Shown in pieces: positions 44,912 to 59,599 of a DNA stretch of 64,000 bases (within the stretch, counting starts at the first letter, position 1; each line of letters opens with the position of its first letter). The stretch spans positions 186,001 to 250,000 of the forward strand of contig NZ_OAOQ01000001.1 of NCBI RefSeq assembly GCF_900207575.1, in the 5' to 3' direction. The translations under genes and the position numbers were made by a program. Under the pieces are notes generated by a model that saw nothing but the letters and a program-made list of their open reading frames with translations, did no database searches and was not told the DNA's origin. Origin of the DNA: Cereibacter ovatus. Its GTDB lineage: Bacteria > Pseudomonadota > Alphaproteobacteria > Rhodobacterales > Rhodobacteraceae.

Positions 44912-45625
44912 ATGAGAATACTGCTGGTTGAGGATGATCCGACCACATCCCGTAGCATCGAGTTGATGCTGACCCACGCAAACCTGAACGTCTATTGCAC
45001 CGATCTGGGCGAAGACGGGATCGATCTGGCGAAACTTTATGATTATGATCTTATCCTGCTGGATCTGAATCTTCCCGATATGAGCGGGCATGAAGTTTTG
45101 CGCCAGCTTCGGCTGGCCAGGATCGAGACACCGATCCTGATTCTCTCGGGGGCCGACGATACCGAAAGCAAGATCAAGGGCTTCGGCTTCGGCGCTGATG
45201 ATTACCTGACCAAACCCTTCCACCGTGAAGAACTGGTCGCGCGTATCCATGCGATCATCCGCCGCTCGAAGGGTCATGCGCAATCGGTGATCCGGACCGG
45301 AAAGATCGTGGTCAATCTGGATGCAAAGACGGTCGAGGTGGATAGCAAGCCCGTGCATCTGACCGGCAAGGAATACCAGATGCTTGAACTTCTCTCGCTG
45401 AGAAAGGGCACAACCCTTACCAAAGAGATGTTCCTGAATCATCTCTACGGCGGCATGGATGAGCCAGAGCTGAAGATCATCGACGTTTTCATCTGCAAGT
45501 TGCGCAAGAAACTGGCAGAGGCGACGGGTGGGGAAAGCTATATCGAAACCGTCTGGGGCCGCGGCTATGTCCTTCGCGATCCCGTCCCGACCGAGTCGGA
45601 CCGCCGCTTCGCCATCGGGGCCTAG
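44912..45625 (+). CDS. ctrA: Cell cycle / motility response regulator CtrA
   Basis: 237 residues. Receiver [20 protein letters not shown] with phosphoacceptor D51 ([10 protein letters not shown]), [18 protein letters not shown], and a winged-helix domain with [52 protein letters not shown], nearly invariant among CtrA proteins. The C-terminal tail is [14 protein letters not shown], unlike the Ala-Ala degradation signal of Caulobacter CtrA. Start at ATG 44912 (MRILLVEDD). Confidence 0.97.
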   Translation: MRILLVEDDPTTSRSIELMLTHANLNVYCTDLGEDGIDLAKLYDYDLILLDLNLPDMSGHEVLRQLRLARIETPILILSGADDTESKIKGFGFGADDYLTKPFHREELVARIHAIIRRSKGHAQSVIRTGKIVVNLDAKTVEVDSKPVHLTGKEYQMLELLSLRKGTTLTKEMFLNHLYGGMDEPELKIIDVFICKLRKKLAEATGGESYIETVWGRGYVLRDPVPTESDRRFAIGA

Positions 45626-49896
<4,271 letters not shown>

Positions 49897-49929
49897 GGGG
49901 TGACGGTTTCTGTCGCCTGCGCGGCGCAT

Positions 49930-49944
49930 GTTCTTAAAAAGTTC
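49930..49944 (+). promoter_or_regulatory. LexA (SOS) box 1
   Basis: Perfect alphaproteobacterial LexA site GTTC-N7-GTTC, the direct repeat bound by Rhodobacter LexA. It lies 33 bases after recG and just upstream of a possible -35 (TTGCCA, 49945-49950). Confidence 0.75.
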
Positions 49945-49967
49945 TTGCCAGACTCTCGGGTCCGTGA

Positions 49968-49982
49968 GAACAATTAAAGAAC
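49968..49982 (-). promoter_or_regulatory. LexA (SOS) box 2
   Basis: GAAC-N7-GAAC on the plus strand, the exact reverse complement form of GTTC-N7-GTTC. It overlaps the expected -10 region and ends 19 bases before the start codon of the small gene. Confidence 0.75.
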
Positions 49983-50001
49983 ATTAACCGCGGAGGCCGC
50001 C

Positions 50002-50124
50002 ATGCTGACCGAGTTGAAGGACATTCTGATCCGTTGTTCCGACACCCTGATCGAGGATGCGTTGGGGGTGACGGCACTGTTTTTGTTATTGGGCGCAGCA
50101 CTTTATCTGCCGCATCTTGTCTGA
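50002..50124 (+). CDS. SOS-controlled 40-residue membrane protein
   Basis: Short gene with CGGAGG at 49991-49996 and ATG 50002. N-terminal half MLTELKDILIRCSDTLIEDA is amphipathic and ends with acidic residues; the C-terminal half (GVTALFLLLGAALYLPHLV) is one hydrophobic membrane helix. Two perfect LexA boxes precede it and a strong terminator follows, so it is a self-standing unit expected to be induced by DNA damage. In size, topology and control it resembles SidA of Caulobacter, a 29-residue SOS-induced division inhibitor in the inner membrane, but no sequence similarity is claimed. A TisB-like membrane-active peptide is another possibility. Function unknown. Confidence 0.75.
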   Translation: MLTELKDILIRCSDTLIEDALGVTALFLLLGAALYLPHLV

Positions 50125-50179
50125 TCCTGCCTGCGGCCCCTTGGGCGGTTCTCTGCCCCGCCGACCCGGGGACGCACCT

Positions 50180-50208
50180 GCCGCCGCCTGCATGGGCGGC
50201 GGCCTTTT
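50180..50208 (+). terminator. Intrinsic terminator of the small SOS gene
   Basis: GCCGCCGCC (50180-50188) pairs with GGCGGCGGC (50195-50203), loop TGCATG, followed by CTTTTAA. Overlaps the stop codon of the convergent Fe-S scaffold gene. Confidence 0.8.
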
Positions 50209-50650
50209 AATCAGCGGCTTCGGCGGCGGCGATCGCCTCGGCCGCGGCTTCCAGCGCCAGCAGTATCGAGGCATGGCGGTTGCGATAGTCGCGCGCCGGA
50301 ACCAGCACCTGATAGCCGTCGAAGGGTGCGGCCGGAACCGCGCCGCCTTCCGACAGCATCGCGCGCAGCGCGTCGCGTGCGGTTTCGACCTCGGCACGGG
50401 TTCGCCCCGCCAGCGCCCGCCCCATGATCGAGGCCGAGGCCTGCCCCAGTGCGCAGGCCTTCACATCCTGCGCGAACGCGGCCACCTTCCCGTCTTTCAG
50501 CGTCACATCCACCGTCACCGTCGATCCGCAAACCGGCGAGCGGCGCCGCGCGCTGCCCTGCGGTGCGTCCAGCCGCCCGATATGCGGAATGTCCGCCGCC
50601 AGTTCGAGGATGCGCCCGGAATAAAGGCTGAGAAGGTCGCTGTCGCTCAT
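50207..50650 (-). CDS. IscU/NifU-N-like iron-sulfur cluster assembly scaffold
   Basis: 147 residues. Opens LSLYSGRILELAADIPHIGRLDAPQGSARRRSPVCGSTVTVDV, where the first scaffold Cys is seen, and continues VKACALGQASASIMGRAL with the second. The third ligand Cys of classic IscU near the C-terminus is absent; the tail is Ala/Glu-rich. This short form is common in Rhodobacterales near hisI. Start at ATG 50650. Divergent from hisI. Confidence 0.85.
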   Translation of the reverse strand: MSDSDLLSLYSGRILELAADIPHIGRLDAPQGSARRRSPVCGSTVTVDVTLKDGKVAAFAQDVKACALGQASASIMGRALAGRTRAEVETARDALRAMLSEGGAVPAAPFDGYQVLVPARDYRNRHASILLALEAAAEAIAAAEAAD

Positions 50651-50714
50651 GGGTTTCCTCTGGCTGATCGACGTTCTAGATAGGCCCCCGCGCGCCTGTT
50701 GGAAAGGAATCCCG

Positions 50715-51074
50715 ATGGCCTTCGATCCCGCCACGCTGAAGTTCGACATGAACGGCCTGATTCCCGCCATCGCGCAGGACGCCGCCAGTGGCGAGGTCTT
50801 GATGATGGCCTGGATGAACGCCGAGGCCGTGGCGCGCACGCTGGCCACGGGGCGCGTCACCTACTGGTCACGCTCGCGTCAGGCGTTCTGGGTGAAGGGC
50901 GAAAGCTCGGGTCATGTCCAGCGGCTGGTCGAGATGCGGGTGGATTGCGACCGCGATTGCCTTCTGCTGTTGATCGAACAACAGGGGCCCGCCTGCCACA
51001 CCAACCGCCGGTCCTGTTTCTACACCGCGGTCCGCGACGGGGCCGAGGTCGAGATCATGGCGCCGATGGTGTAA
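50715..51074 (+). CDS. hisI: Phosphoribosyl-AMP cyclohydrolase
   Basis: 119 residues of the stand-alone HisI type (no HisE domain). Motifs: IAQDAASGEVLMMAWMNAEAV, TYWSRSRQAFWVKGESSGH, and zinc/Mg ligands VDCDRDCLLLLIEQQGPACHTNRRSCFY. Third step of histidine synthesis. GGAAAGGAA precedes ATG 50715. Its last 20 bases overlap the end of the convergent gluQ gene. Confidence 0.96.
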   Translation: MAFDPATLKFDMNGLIPAIAQDAASGEVLMMAWMNAEAVARTLATGRVTYWSRSRQAFWVKGESSGHVQRLVEMRVDCDRDCLLLLIEQQGPACHTNRRSCFYTAVRDGAEVEIMAPMV

Positions 51075-51900
51075 AGCCGACCATCGCCCGGATATCGGCG
51101 GGCGACAGCCCCTCGGCCCGGTAGTTCGCCAGCGCGCGGGCATCGTCGCGCTTGGCCAGCCGCTTGCCGGCCGGGTCGCGGATCAGCCGGTGGTGGTGAT
51201 AGGCCGGCTGCGGCAGGTCAAGCAGCGATTGCAGCAGAACATGGATGGCCGTCGCCTGAAACAGATCGGCGCCGCGCACGACCTCGGTCACGCCCTGCGC
51301 GGCATCGTCGACCACGACGGCCAGATGATAGGAGGTGCCAAAGCCTCGCCGCGCCAGCACCACATCGCCGGCGCTCCGGTCAAGCGGGCCAAGCTCGTGC
51401 CAGCCCTCATGCTCTCCGGTTTCGAAGAAGCGGCGGGCGCCGGCGCGGGTCAGCGCCCGTTTCATGTCCAGCCGGATGGCGTCGCCCGGTCCGGCCTCGG
51501 ACATGCTGCGGCCGCGGCAGGTGCCGGGATAGATCAGGCCATCGGGGCCGGTGGCGGCGCCCTCTTGCGGAGCCGACATCGCGGCACGGATGTCGGCGCG
51601 GGTGCAGCGGCAGGGATAGGTCAGCCCCATCGCGGCCAGCCGGTCCAGCGCGCCGCGATAGGCATTGGCGCGGGTCGACTGGCGCATCACGGGTTCGGGC
51701 CAGTTCAGCCCCAGCCAATGCAGGTCGTCGAAGATCTGCGCCTCCCATTCGGGGCGGCAACGGCTTTGGTCGATATCCTCGATCCGCAGCAGGGCGGCGC
51801 CGCCGCGGGCGCGGTCCCAGACCGTCAGCGCCGAAAAGGCGTGCCCCAGATGCAGCGGCCCCGTTGGCGAGGGGGCAAAGCGGGTTACGCGCCCAGCCAT
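51055..51900 (-). CDS. gluQ: Glutamyl-Q tRNA(Asp) synthetase
   Basis: 281 residues, a truncated GluRS lacking the anticodon domain. [19 protein letters not shown] (HIGH motif variant), zinc cysteines [10 protein letters not shown] and YPGTCRG, and [10 protein letters not shown] (KMSKS-like). Adds glutamate to queuosine in tRNA-Asp. Starts within the trmFO 3' end (16-base overlap). Confidence 0.94.
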   Translation of the reverse strand: MAGRVTRFAPSPTGPLHLGHAFSALTVWDRARGGAALLRIEDIDQSRCRPEWEAQIFDDLHWLGLNWPEPVMRQSTRANAYRGALDRLAAMGLTYPCRCTRADIRAAMSAPQEGAATGPDGLIYPGTCRGRSMSEAGPGDAIRLDMKRALTRAGARRFFETGEHEGWHELGPLDRSAGDVVLARRGFGTSYHLAVVVDDAAQGVTEVVRGADLFQATAIHVLLQSLLDLPQPAYHHHRLIRDPAGKRLAKRDDARALANYRAEGLSPADIRAMVGFTPSAP

Positions 51901-53219
51901 TCCGCAAAGGCCGCCTTGGCCCGGTCGGTATAGGCCTTGTAGCGGTCCTTGCGGCCCCGCCGTCCGCCCTTGGCATCGATGGGCGGGAACAGGCCGAAGT
52001 TCACATTCATCGGCTGGAAGGTCTTCGCCTCGGCGCCGCCGGTGATGTGGGTGACCAGCGCGCCCATGGCGGTCTCGGGCGGCGGAGGCGGCAGTTCGCG
52101 GCCAAGGATCTCGGCCGCGGCCATCCGGCCCGCCAGAAGCCCCATGGCCGCGCTTTCGACATATCCTTCAACGCCAGTGACTTGGCCGGCAAAGCGGATG
52201 TTCGGTCGCAGCTTCAGCCGCATCTGCGCATCCAGCAGCGTGGGCGAGTTCAGGAAGGTGTTGCGATGGATGCCGCCCAGCCGGGCAAAGCTGGCATTCT
52301 GTAAGCCCGGAATCGTCCGGAAAACAGCGGTTTGCGCGCCATACTTCATCTTGGTCTGAAAGCCCACGATGTTGTAAAGCGTCCCCAGCTTGTTGTCGCG
52401 GCGCAGTTGCACGACCGCGTAGGCCTTTTCCTGCGGATCATGCGCATTGGTCAGGCCCACGGGCTTCATCGGGCCGTGGCGCAGGGTTTCGCGGCCGCGT
52501 TCGGCCATGACTTCGATCGGCAGGCAGCCGTCGAAGTAACCGGCGGTTTCCCCTTCATGGAACACGGTTTTTTCCGCGGCCAGCAGGGCGTCGATGAAGG
52601 CTTCATACTGCGCGCGATTCATCGGGCAGTTGATATAGGCGGTGCGTTCGTCCTCGGTCTCGCCCTTGTCATAGCGTGACTGCCGCCATGCCACCGACAT
52701 GTCGATGCTGTCGGCATGGACGATGGGGGCAATGGCGTCGAAAAAGGCCAGCGATGCGGCCCCCGTCACGGCGCGGATGCTTTCAGCCAAGGCCGATGAG
52801 GTCAGCGGGCCGGTCGCCACGATCCAGTCGCCGTCCGAAGGAAGCGTGGTAACTTCTTCTTCCGAAACGGAAACCAGCGGATGTTCCCGCAGCCGGGCCG
52901 TCACGCTTTCGGCAAAGGCGTCGCGGTCCACCGCCAGCGCGCCCCCGGCTGGCAGCCGATGGGCAGCGGCCATCTCCATCAGCAGGCCGCCCGCGGCGCG
53001 CATTTCCCAATGCAGCAGCCCCACGGCGTTGCGTTCATCGTCGTCGGACCGGAACGAGTTCGAACAGACCATTTCGGCAAACAGGCCGGTGCGGTGGGCG
53101 AAGGTTTCCACCCGCGGCCGCATTTCGTGCAGCACCACCGGCACGCCCATTTCGGCCGCCTGCCAAGCCGCTTCCGATCCGGCCATGCCGGCGCCGACGA
53201 TATGCAGAACCCGGGCCAT
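51885..53219 (-). CDS. trmFO: Folate/FAD-dependent tRNA (uracil-54) methyltransferase TrmFO
   Basis: 444 residues. FAD-binding [41 protein letters not shown] with the catalytic Cys, and [12 protein letters not shown] near the C-terminus, all diagnostic. Makes m5U54 in tRNA with methylenetetrahydrofolate. 5 bases after gyrA ends, suggesting co-transcription. Confidence 0.97.
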   Translation of the reverse strand: MARVLHIVGAGMAGSEAAWQAAEMGVPVVLHEMRPRVETFAHRTGLFAEMVCSNSFRSDDDERNAVGLLHWEMRAAGGLLMEMAAAHRLPAGGALAVDRDAFAESVTARLREHPLVSVSEEEVTTLPSDGDWIVATGPLTSSALAESIRAVTGAASLAFFDAIAPIVHADSIDMSVAWRQSRYDKGETEDERTAYINCPMNRAQYEAFIDALLAAEKTVFHEGETAGYFDGCLPIEVMAERGRETLRHGPMKPVGLTNAHDPQEKAYAVVQLRRDNKLGTLYNIVGFQTKMKYGAQTAVFRTIPGLQNASFARLGGIHRNTFLNSPTLLDAQMRLKLRPNIRFAGQVTGVEGYVESAAMGLLAGRMAAAEILGRELPPPPPETAMGALVTHITGGAEAKTFQPMNVNFGLFPPIDAKGGRRGRKDRYKAYTDRAKAAFAEWLGA

Positions 53220-53224
53220 GAGGC

Positions 53225-55957
53225 TTATGCCTCCTCCTCGTCGCCCTGTTCGGCGATGCGCGCGACCGAGACGACCTCTTCCGTGCCGCCAGTGTCGAAC
53301 ACCCGCACCCCGCCCGCCGAGCGCGAGCGGAAGCTGATCTGTTCCACCGGCACCCGGATCGACTGCCCGCCCGAGGTGGCGAGCATCACCTGGTCGCTGG
53401 TCTCGACGGGGAAGCAGGATACAAGCGGACTCGTCGGCTGTCTGGTCTTCTTGTCCATCACGAAGGCGTTCACGCCCTGGCCACCGCGGCCGCGAACCGG
53501 ATAGTCGTGGCTCGACGAGATCTTGCCTTGTCCGGCGGCCGTGATGGTCAGGATCAGATCCTCCGCAGCCGACATTTCGGCGTAACGGGCGGGCGAAAGC
53601 TGCCCCGCGTCGACGCTTTCCTCGTCCTCGTCCGCCTCGGCTTCCTCGGTGACACCGGCCATCAGCCGGCGCTGCTTCAGATAGGCCACCCGTTCGGCCG
53701 GTTCGGCCTCGAAGTGGCGGATCACCGACATCGACACCACGCGATCGCCCTCGGCCAGCCGCACTCCGCGCACGCCGGTCGAATCGCGGCCCGAGAACAC
53801 CCGGACGTCGGTGGTCGGGAAGCGGATCGCGCGCCCCATCGCCGTCACCAGCATCACGTCATCCTGCTCGTCGCAGATCGAGACATTCACCAGACTGACG
53901 CCTTCGGGCAGTTTCATCGCGATCTTGCCGTTGCGCTTCACATTGGTGAAATCCGACAGCCGGTTGCGGCGAACATCGCCGTCCGAGGTGGCAAAGACCA
54001 CTTGCAGCCGGTCCCATTCGGTTTCGGGCTCGTCGATCTTCATCAGCGCGGCGATGGTGATGCCCGGCGCAATGGGCAGGATGTTGACGATCGCCTTGCC
54101 CTTCGCGGTGCGTCCGCCCAAGGGCAGGCGCCAGCATTTCAGATCATAGACCATGCCATCGGTGGTGAAGAACAGGATCTGGGTGTGGGTGTTGGCGACG
54201 AACAGCGTCGTCACCACATCGTCTTCCTTGGTCGCCATCGACGACAGGCCCTTGCCGCCGCGGCGCTGGCTGCGGAATTCCGCCAAGGGCGTGCGCTTGA
54301 TGTAGCCGGCCGAGGTGATGGTCACCACCATGTCCTCGCGCTCGATCAGGTCTTCGTCTTCCAGATCGCCGGCCCATTCGGCGATCGCGGTCCGGCGCGG
54401 GATCGCAAACAGGGCGCGCACCTCGCGCAATTCGTCCGAGATGATCGCCATGATCCGGTCGCGGCTGCCAAGAATGTCAAGGTAATCGCGGATCTTCGCG
54501 GCAAGGTCGGCCAGTTCGTCGGTGACTTCCTTCACCCCCATCGCGGTCAGGCGCTGAAGCCGCAGATCAAGGATCGCGCGGGCCTGAATTTCCGACAGGT
54601 TGTAGGTGCCGTCTTCGTTGATCTTGTGGCCGGGGTCGTCGATCAGCCGGATATAGTCGGCGATGTCGGCAGCGGGCCAGCGGCGCGTCATCAGCCGTTC
54701 GCGCGCCTCGGCCGGGTCGGCGGAACTGCGGATGGTGGCCACCACCTCGTCCACGTTCGACACGGCAACGGCAAGGCCGCACAGCACATGGCTGCGCTCG
54801 CGCGCCTTTCGCAGTTCAAAGGCGGTGCGGCGGGCGACCACTTCCTCGCGGAAGGTCAGGAAATGCACAAGGAAATCGCGCAGCGTCAGTTGCTCGGGGC
54901 GGCCGCCGTTCAGCGCCAGCATGTTGCAGCCGAAGGTGGTCTGCATCGGCGTGAAACGCCAAAGCTGGTTCAGCACCACTTCGGGCGTGGCATCGCGTTT
55001 CAACTCGATCACCACGCGGACGCCGACGCGGTCGGATTCGTCCTGCACATGGGCGATGCCTTCGATCTTCTTTTCGCGCACCATGTCGGCGATCTTCTCG
55101 ATCATGGTGGCCTTGTTGACTTGATAGGGGATCTCGTCCAGCACGATGGCGAAGCGGCCCGCGCGGATTTCCTCGACCCGGGTCTTGGCACGCATGATGA
55201 CCGAGCCGCGCCCCTCCAGATAGGCCTTGCGGGCGCCGGATCGGCCAAGGATCACGCCGCCGGTCGGGAAGTCGGGGCCGGGGATGATCTCCATCAGGCG
55301 TTCGGTCGAGATGTCGGGCGATTCGATCATTGCCAGCGTGGCGTCGATCACCTCGCCCAGGTTGTGCGGCGGGATGTTCGTGGCCATGCCGACCGCGATG
55401 CCGCCCGCGCCATTGACCAGCATGTTCGGGAAGCGCGCCGGCAGAACCGTGGGTTCGCGGTCCTTGCCGTCGTAGTTGTCCTGAAAATCGACGGTGTCCT
55501 TGTCGATATCGGCCAGCAGGAAGGCCGCGGGCTTGTCCATCCGCACTTCGGTGTAGCGCATGGCCGCCGCGCCGTCGCCATCCATCGAGCCGAAGTTGCC
55601 CTGACCGTCGAGCAGTTTCAGCCCCATCGAGAACGGCTGCGCCATCCTGACCAGCGCGTCATAGATCGCGGCATCGCCGTGGGGGTGATATTTCCCCATC
55701 GTGTCGCCGACGGGGCGGGCCGACTTGCGGTAGGGCTTGTCGTGGGTGTTGCCGGTTTCGTGCATCGCAAACAGGATGCGCCGATGCACCGGCTTCAGCC
55801 CGTCGCGCAGATCGGGGATCGCGCGCGAGACGATGACGCTCATGGCGTAGTCGAGATAGGCGGTCTTCATTTCCTCGGCGATGGAGACCTGCGGCAGACC
55901 GGGATGCGGCCTGCCCATTTCTTCATCATCGCCGGGCTGTTCGGGACGGTCGGTCAC
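53225..55957 (-). CDS. gyrA: DNA gyrase subunit A
   Basis: 910 residues from a GTG start. Catalytic Y135 ([10 protein letters not shown]) and the QRDR loop [20 protein letters not shown]; the residue matching E. coli S83 is A96, with D100 matching D87. C-terminal beta-pinwheel includes [16 protein letters not shown] (GyrA-box-like) and a more acidic insert ([25 protein letters not shown]) before [13 protein letters not shown]. Introduces negative supercoils with GyrB. The start lacks a strong ribosome site. Confidence 0.97.
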   Translation of the reverse strand: MTDRPEQPGDDEEMGRPHPGLPQVSIAEEMKTAYLDYAMSVIVSRAIPDLRDGLKPVHRRILFAMHETGNTHDKPYRKSARPVGDTMGKYHPHGDAAIYDALVRMAQPFSMGLKLLDGQGNFGSMDGDGAAAMRYTEVRMDKPAAFLLADIDKDTVDFQDNYDGKDREPTVLPARFPNMLVNGAGGIAVGMATNIPPHNLGEVIDATLAMIESPDISTERLMEIIPGPDFPTGGVILGRSGARKAYLEGRGSVIMRAKTRVEEIRAGRFAIVLDEIPYQVNKATMIEKIADMVREKKIEGIAHVQDESDRVGVRVVIELKRDATPEVVLNQLWRFTPMQTTFGCNMLALNGGRPEQLTLRDFLVHFLTFREEVVARRTAFELRKARERSHVLCGLAVAVSNVDEVVATIRSSADPAEARERLMTRRWPAADIADYIRLIDDPGHKINEDGTYNLSEIQARAILDLRLQRLTAMGVKEVTDELADLAAKIRDYLDILGSRDRIMAIISDELREVRALFAIPRRTAIAEWAGDLEDEDLIEREDMVVTITSAGYIKRTPLAEFRSQRRGGKGLSSMATKEDDVVTTLFVANTHTQILFFTTDGMVYDLKCWRLPLGGRTAKGKAIVNILPIAPGITIAALMKIDEPETEWDRLQVVFATSDGDVRRNRLSDFTNVKRNGKIAMKLPEGVSLVNVSICDEQDDVMLVTAMGRAIRFPTTDVRVFSGRDSTGVRGVRLAEGDRVVSMSVIRHFEAEPAERVAYLKQRRLMAGVTEEAEADEDEESVDAGQLSPARYAEMSAAEDLILTITAAGQGKISSSHDYPVRGRGGQGVNAFVMDKKTRQPTSPLVSCFPVETSDQVMLATSGGQSIRVPVEQISFRSRSAGGVRVFDTGGTEEVVSVARIAEQGDEEEA

Positions 55958-56160
55958 GGGGAGGCTCTCTCTCGCGGGGGGACTATATCTCGTTGGCCGG
56001 GACTATAGACCATCGCGGATATGGGGTGCAATGCCGCGGGGATGCCTGCGGACCGAAGGAAGACAGCAGCCACCCGAGCAGAGTGCCAACATGCTGATTC
56101 TGTTGAAAATCCGCGACGATGCATCATCATTTTCCCTGTTGGACAACACGGAGGGCGTCG

Positions 56161-56424
56161 ATGCGCGAGACGGAACTGATGCTGAATGGCTATGGGCTGA
56201 CCACCGCCGAGATCTTCTATCGCATGCCGGATCATCGCAATGTTCTGAACACGTTCGTCTGGCAGGATTATGACCTGGCCCCGGACTATCCGGCGCTGTT
56301 CCGCTTCATCGAGTTCTGGCAGCAGAAAATCGAGGGGCCGCTGCATTCCATCCGCTTCACCCATCGCAAGCTGATCGGGCCGGGCGACTGGAGGCATGTG
56401 GTCGGCGAGTTCCGGCTGAACTAG
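56161..56424 (+). CDS. usg: Usg family protein
   Basis: 87 residues matching the alphaproteobacterial Usg family (first described beside the trp genes of Caulobacter): LMLNGYGLTTAEIFYRMPDHRNVLNTFVWQDYDLAPDYP and GPLHSIRFTHRKLIGPGDWR. ATG 56161 with CGGAGGG upstream; a longer frame from 56119 is unlikely. Function unknown. Divergent from gyrA across about 200 bases. Confidence 0.9.
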   Translation: MRETELMLNGYGLTTAEIFYRMPDHRNVLNTFVWQDYDLAPDYPALFRFIEFWQQKIEGPLHSIRFTHRKLIGPGDWRHVVGEFRLN

Positions 56425-56441
56425 GGGTTGCGCTTTGGTCT

Positions 56442-56498
56442 GCCCCGGATGCGGGGCGCCGGGCGGCCGGCGTCGATGGATATTTGGGCCAGAATGAA
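56442..56498 (+). repeat. Dispersed hairpin-plus-tail element, copy 2
   Basis: Short hairpin GCCCCG/CGGGGC (56442-56457), GC spacer, then the conserved tail GGATATTTG-G-GCCAGAATGAA at 56478-56498, identical to copy 1. Located between the convergent ends of usg and rocF. Confidence 0.65.
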
Positions 56499-56537
56499 AG
56501 CCCCCGCGGCGCGGGTCCGTCAGCCGGTGCGGGTCCG

Positions 56538-57464
56538 TCAGCCGAAGCCTCGGGTCGGGCGGTCGAAGACCTTGCGCCCCATCAGCGAGGCGGCAAGGTC
56601 CACCATCAGCCGCGTGGTGCGGCCGCGCTCATCCAGGAAGGGGTTCAGTTCGACCAGATCCAGTGAGGTGACAAGGCCGCTGTCGTGCAAAAGCTCCATG
56701 ACGAGGTGGGCCTCGCGGATGGTGGTGCCGCCGGGCACCGTGGTGCCGACCGCGGGCGCGTGAGCGGGGTCGATGAAATCGACATCCAGCGAGACATGCA
56801 GCATCCCGTCCGCCGCGCGCACCTTGTCAAGAAAGCCGCGCAACGGGGCGCAGATGCCGAATTCGTCGATCACCCGCATGTCGATGATCGAGATGTCGTA
56901 GCGCAGCAGGGCCTCGTGTTCCTCGGGGTCGACCGAGCGGATGCCGAAGAGGCAGATCCGTTCGGGTGGCAGGTGGGCGGGGAAGGGTGGAAAGCCGTCG
57001 AAGCCCGTGCGCCCCGCGGCATAGGCCACGGGGATGCCATGGAGGTTGCCCGATGTGGTGGTGTCCAGCGTGTGGAAATCGGAATGGGCATCGAGCCACA
57101 GCAGGAACAGCGGCCGGCCTGCGGCCGCGGCATGCGCGGCGGCCCCGGCCACGCTGCCCATGGCGAGCGAGTGATCGCCCCCCAGCACGATCGGAAATCC
57201 GTCGTCCAGGGCGCGGTCCACGGCCTCGGTCAGGGCCAGGGTCCAGCCGATGGTTTCGGACAGGCCATGGATCGCGGGATTGGAGCAGGGCACCGGCGGC
57301 ACCGGGCAGGGGATGAGGTCGCCGCGGTCGATGACGGTGAACCCAAGGTCGCAGAGGCTGCGCGCAAGGCCTGCCACGCGGTAGGCCGCGGGCCCCATCA
57401 GGCAGCCGGCGCGGCGTTGGCCGCTGTCGATGGGCGCGCCGATCAGGATGCAGGTCTTGGCCAT
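56538..57464 (-). CDS. rocF: Arginase
   Basis: 308 residues. Binuclear Mn site motifs LGGDHSLAMGS, LLWLDAHSDFHT and HVSLDVDFIDPAHAPAVGT, and the substrate segment SGNLHGIPVAYA. Hydrolyses arginine to ornithine and urea; ornithine is also the OlsB substrate. ATG 57464 with CGGAGAT upstream. Single gene, convergent with usg. Confidence 0.95.
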   Translation of the reverse strand: MAKTCILIGAPIDSGQRRAGCLMGPAAYRVAGLARSLCDLGFTVIDRGDLIPCPVPPVPCSNPAIHGLSETIGWTLALTEAVDRALDDGFPIVLGGDHSLAMGSVAGAAAHAAAAGRPLFLLWLDAHSDFHTLDTTTSGNLHGIPVAYAAGRTGFDGFPPFPAHLPPERICLFGIRSVDPEEHEALLRYDISIIDMRVIDEFGICAPLRGFLDKVRAADGMLHVSLDVDFIDPAHAPAVGTTVPGGTTIREAHLVMELLHDSGLVTSLDLVELNPFLDERGRTTRLMVDLAASLMGRKVFDRPTRGFG

Positions 57465-57625
57465 GGGATCTCCGGTGTCGGGCTGGGTCGGGGTATCATG
57501 GCGGGTGGCACGCGCGCTGGCCAGTGCGGTGTGTTCTTCATCAAAATCCCGGGAGGCGGCGGTCGGGCATGGAACCTGTCTGCCGATCCCGGTAGAGTCG
57601 CCCCCGATTGCGGGAGGAAGCGTGC

Positions 57626-59599
57626 ATGATCGTCGAACTCGGCCATTTCGCACTGGTGCTGGCGCTGGCGGTGGCGCTGGTCCAGTCGGTGGCGCCTCTG
57701 GTGGGGGCGCAGAAGCGTTGGGCGGGCTGGATGGCGGTGGCCGAGCCGGCCGCGATGGCACAGCTGCTGCTGGTGGGGTTTGCGTTCGCCGCGCTGACCT
57801 GGGCCTTCGTGACCTCGGATTTCTCGGTGCGGCTGGTGGTGCTGAACTCGCACACGCTGAAGCCGATGATCTACAAGATCAGCGGGGTCTGGGGCAATCA
57901 TGAGGGCTCGCTGCTGTTGTGGGTGCTGATCCTGGCGCTGTTTGGTGCCTGTGCTGCGGCCTTCGGGCAGAACCTGCCGCCGACCTTGAAGGCGCGGGTG
58001 CTGGCGGTGCAGGGGATGATCGGCGCGGCTTTCCTGGCTTTCCTGCTTTACACCTCGAACCCGTTCCTGCGGGTGGGCGAGCCGCCCTTTGACGGGCAGG
58101 ATCTGAATCCGCTGTTGCAGGATCCCGGCCTCGCCTTCCATCCGCCCTTCCTGTATCTGGGCTATGTCGGGCTATCGATGGCGTTTTCCTTTGCGGTTGC
58201 GGCGCTGATCGAGGGGCGGGTCGATGCGGCCTGGGGCCGCTGGGTGCGGCCCTGGACCTTGGCCGCCTGGGTGTTTCTGACCATCGGCATCGCTTTGGGA
58301 TCGTGGTGGGCCTATTACGAACTGGGCTGGGGCGGGTTCTGGTTCTGGGATCCGGTCGAGAACGCCTCGTTCATGCCCTGGCTGATCGCCGCGGCGCTGT
58401 TGCATTCCGCGATCGTGGTGGAAAAGCGCGAGGCGCTGAAAAGCTGGACGATCCTGCTGGCCATTCTCGCCTTCGGCTTTTCGCTGATCGGGACGTTCAT
58501 CGTGCGTTCGGGCGTCATCACCAGCGTTCACGCCTTCGCCAACGACCCCGAGCGGGGGGTGTTCATCCTGCTGATCCTGGCGGTCTTCATGGGCGGCGCA
58601 CTGACCCTGTTCGCCGCCCGCGCCAGCGCGATGGAGGCAAAGGGCGTCTTCTCGACCGTCAGCCGCGAGTCGGGGCTGGTGCTGAACAACGTGCTGCTGA
58701 CGGTGGCCTGTTTCGTGGTGTTCATCGGCACGATCTGGCCTCTGGTGGCGGAACTGCTGTGGGGGCGCAAACTCTCGGTCGGTGCGCCGTTCTTCAATGC
58801 GGCCTTCACCCCGTTCGTGGTGGCGATTGCGGCGGTTCTGCCGCTGGGGGCGCTGTTGCCGTGGAAACGGGCGCAGGCCGGGCGCGCGATGCGGCCATTG
58901 TGGGGGGCGCTGGCGCTGTCGGTGGCGCTGGGGGCACTGGCCTTTGCGATGCAGACCGGACGTTCGGCGCTTGGGCCGGTCGGGCTGGCGCTGGGGGCGT
59001 GGCTGGTCTTCGGCGCATTGATCGACCTGTGGGGGCGCACCGGACGCGGCACGGCGCTTGGCCGGTTGGCGCGCATTGGCCGGCTGCCGCGGGCCGACTG
59101 GGGTCGCGGCACGGCCCATGCGGGGCTGGGCGTGACGATCTTCGCCATCGCCGGCATCACCGCCTGGCAGCAGGAAGACATCCGCGTGATGCGCGAGGGC
59201 GAAAGCTTCATGCTGGGGCGCTATCAGATCACGCTTAAGGGCGTGCGCGAGGTCGAGGGCCCGAACTTCCGCGCGACCACCGCCGATTTCCGCGTGACCC
59301 GCGGCGGGCAACAGGTGGCGATGCTGCATCCCGAAAAGCGGGTCTACCCGGTTGCGGCCATGCCCACGACCGAGGCCGCGATCGATTACGGGCTGACGCG
59401 GGATCTTTATCTGGTGATCGGCGACCCGCAGGACGGCGGCGGCTATGCCGTGCGCAGTTACATCAAGCCCTTCGCGAACTGGATCTGGGGCGGCACGCTG
59501 CTGATGGCACTGGGCGGCACGCTCAGCCTGACCGATCGCCGCTACCGCATCGCCGCCGGCGCCCGCCGAGCCCCTGCCGCGGCGGTGCCTGCCGAATGA
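57626..59599 (+). CDS. ccmF: Cytochrome c maturation protein CcmF
   Basis: 657 residues with about 15 membrane segments. The WWD heme-handling motif ELGWGGFWFWDPVENASFMPWL is intact, as are AWWAYYELGWG-type His/Trp contexts and the C-terminal periplasmic domain (GESFMLGRYQITLKGVREVEGPNF). Together with CcmH it ligates heme to apocytochromes such as XoxG. GGGAGGAAG precedes ATG 57626; overlaps ccmH by 4 bases. Confidence 0.97.
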   Translation: MIVELGHFALVLALAVALVQSVAPLVGAQKRWAGWMAVAEPAAMAQLLLVGFAFAALTWAFVTSDFSVRLVVLNSHTLKPMIYKISGVWGNHEGSLLLWVLILALFGACAAAFGQNLPPTLKARVLAVQGMIGAAFLAFLLYTSNPFLRVGEPPFDGQDLNPLLQDPGLAFHPPFLYLGYVGLSMAFSFAVAALIEGRVDAAWGRWVRPWTLAAWVFLTIGIALGSWWAYYELGWGGFWFWDPVENASFMPWLIAAALLHSAIVVEKREALKSWTILLAILAFGFSLIGTFIVRSGVITSVHAFANDPERGVFILLILAVFMGGALTLFAARASAMEAKGVFSTVSRESGLVLNNVLLTVACFVVFIGTIWPLVAELLWGRKLSVGAPFFNAAFTPFVVAIAAVLPLGALLPWKRAQAGRAMRPLWGALALSVALGALAFAMQTGRSALGPVGLALGAWLVFGALIDLWGRTGRGTALGRLARIGRLPRADWGRGTAHAGLGVTIFAIAGITAWQQEDIRVMREGESFMLGRYQITLKGVREVEGPNFRATTADFRVTRGGQQVAMLHPEKRVYPVAAMPTTEAAIDYGLTRDLYLVIGDPQDGGGYAVRSYIKPFANWIWGGTLLMALGGTLSLTDRRYRIAAGARRAPAAAVPAE

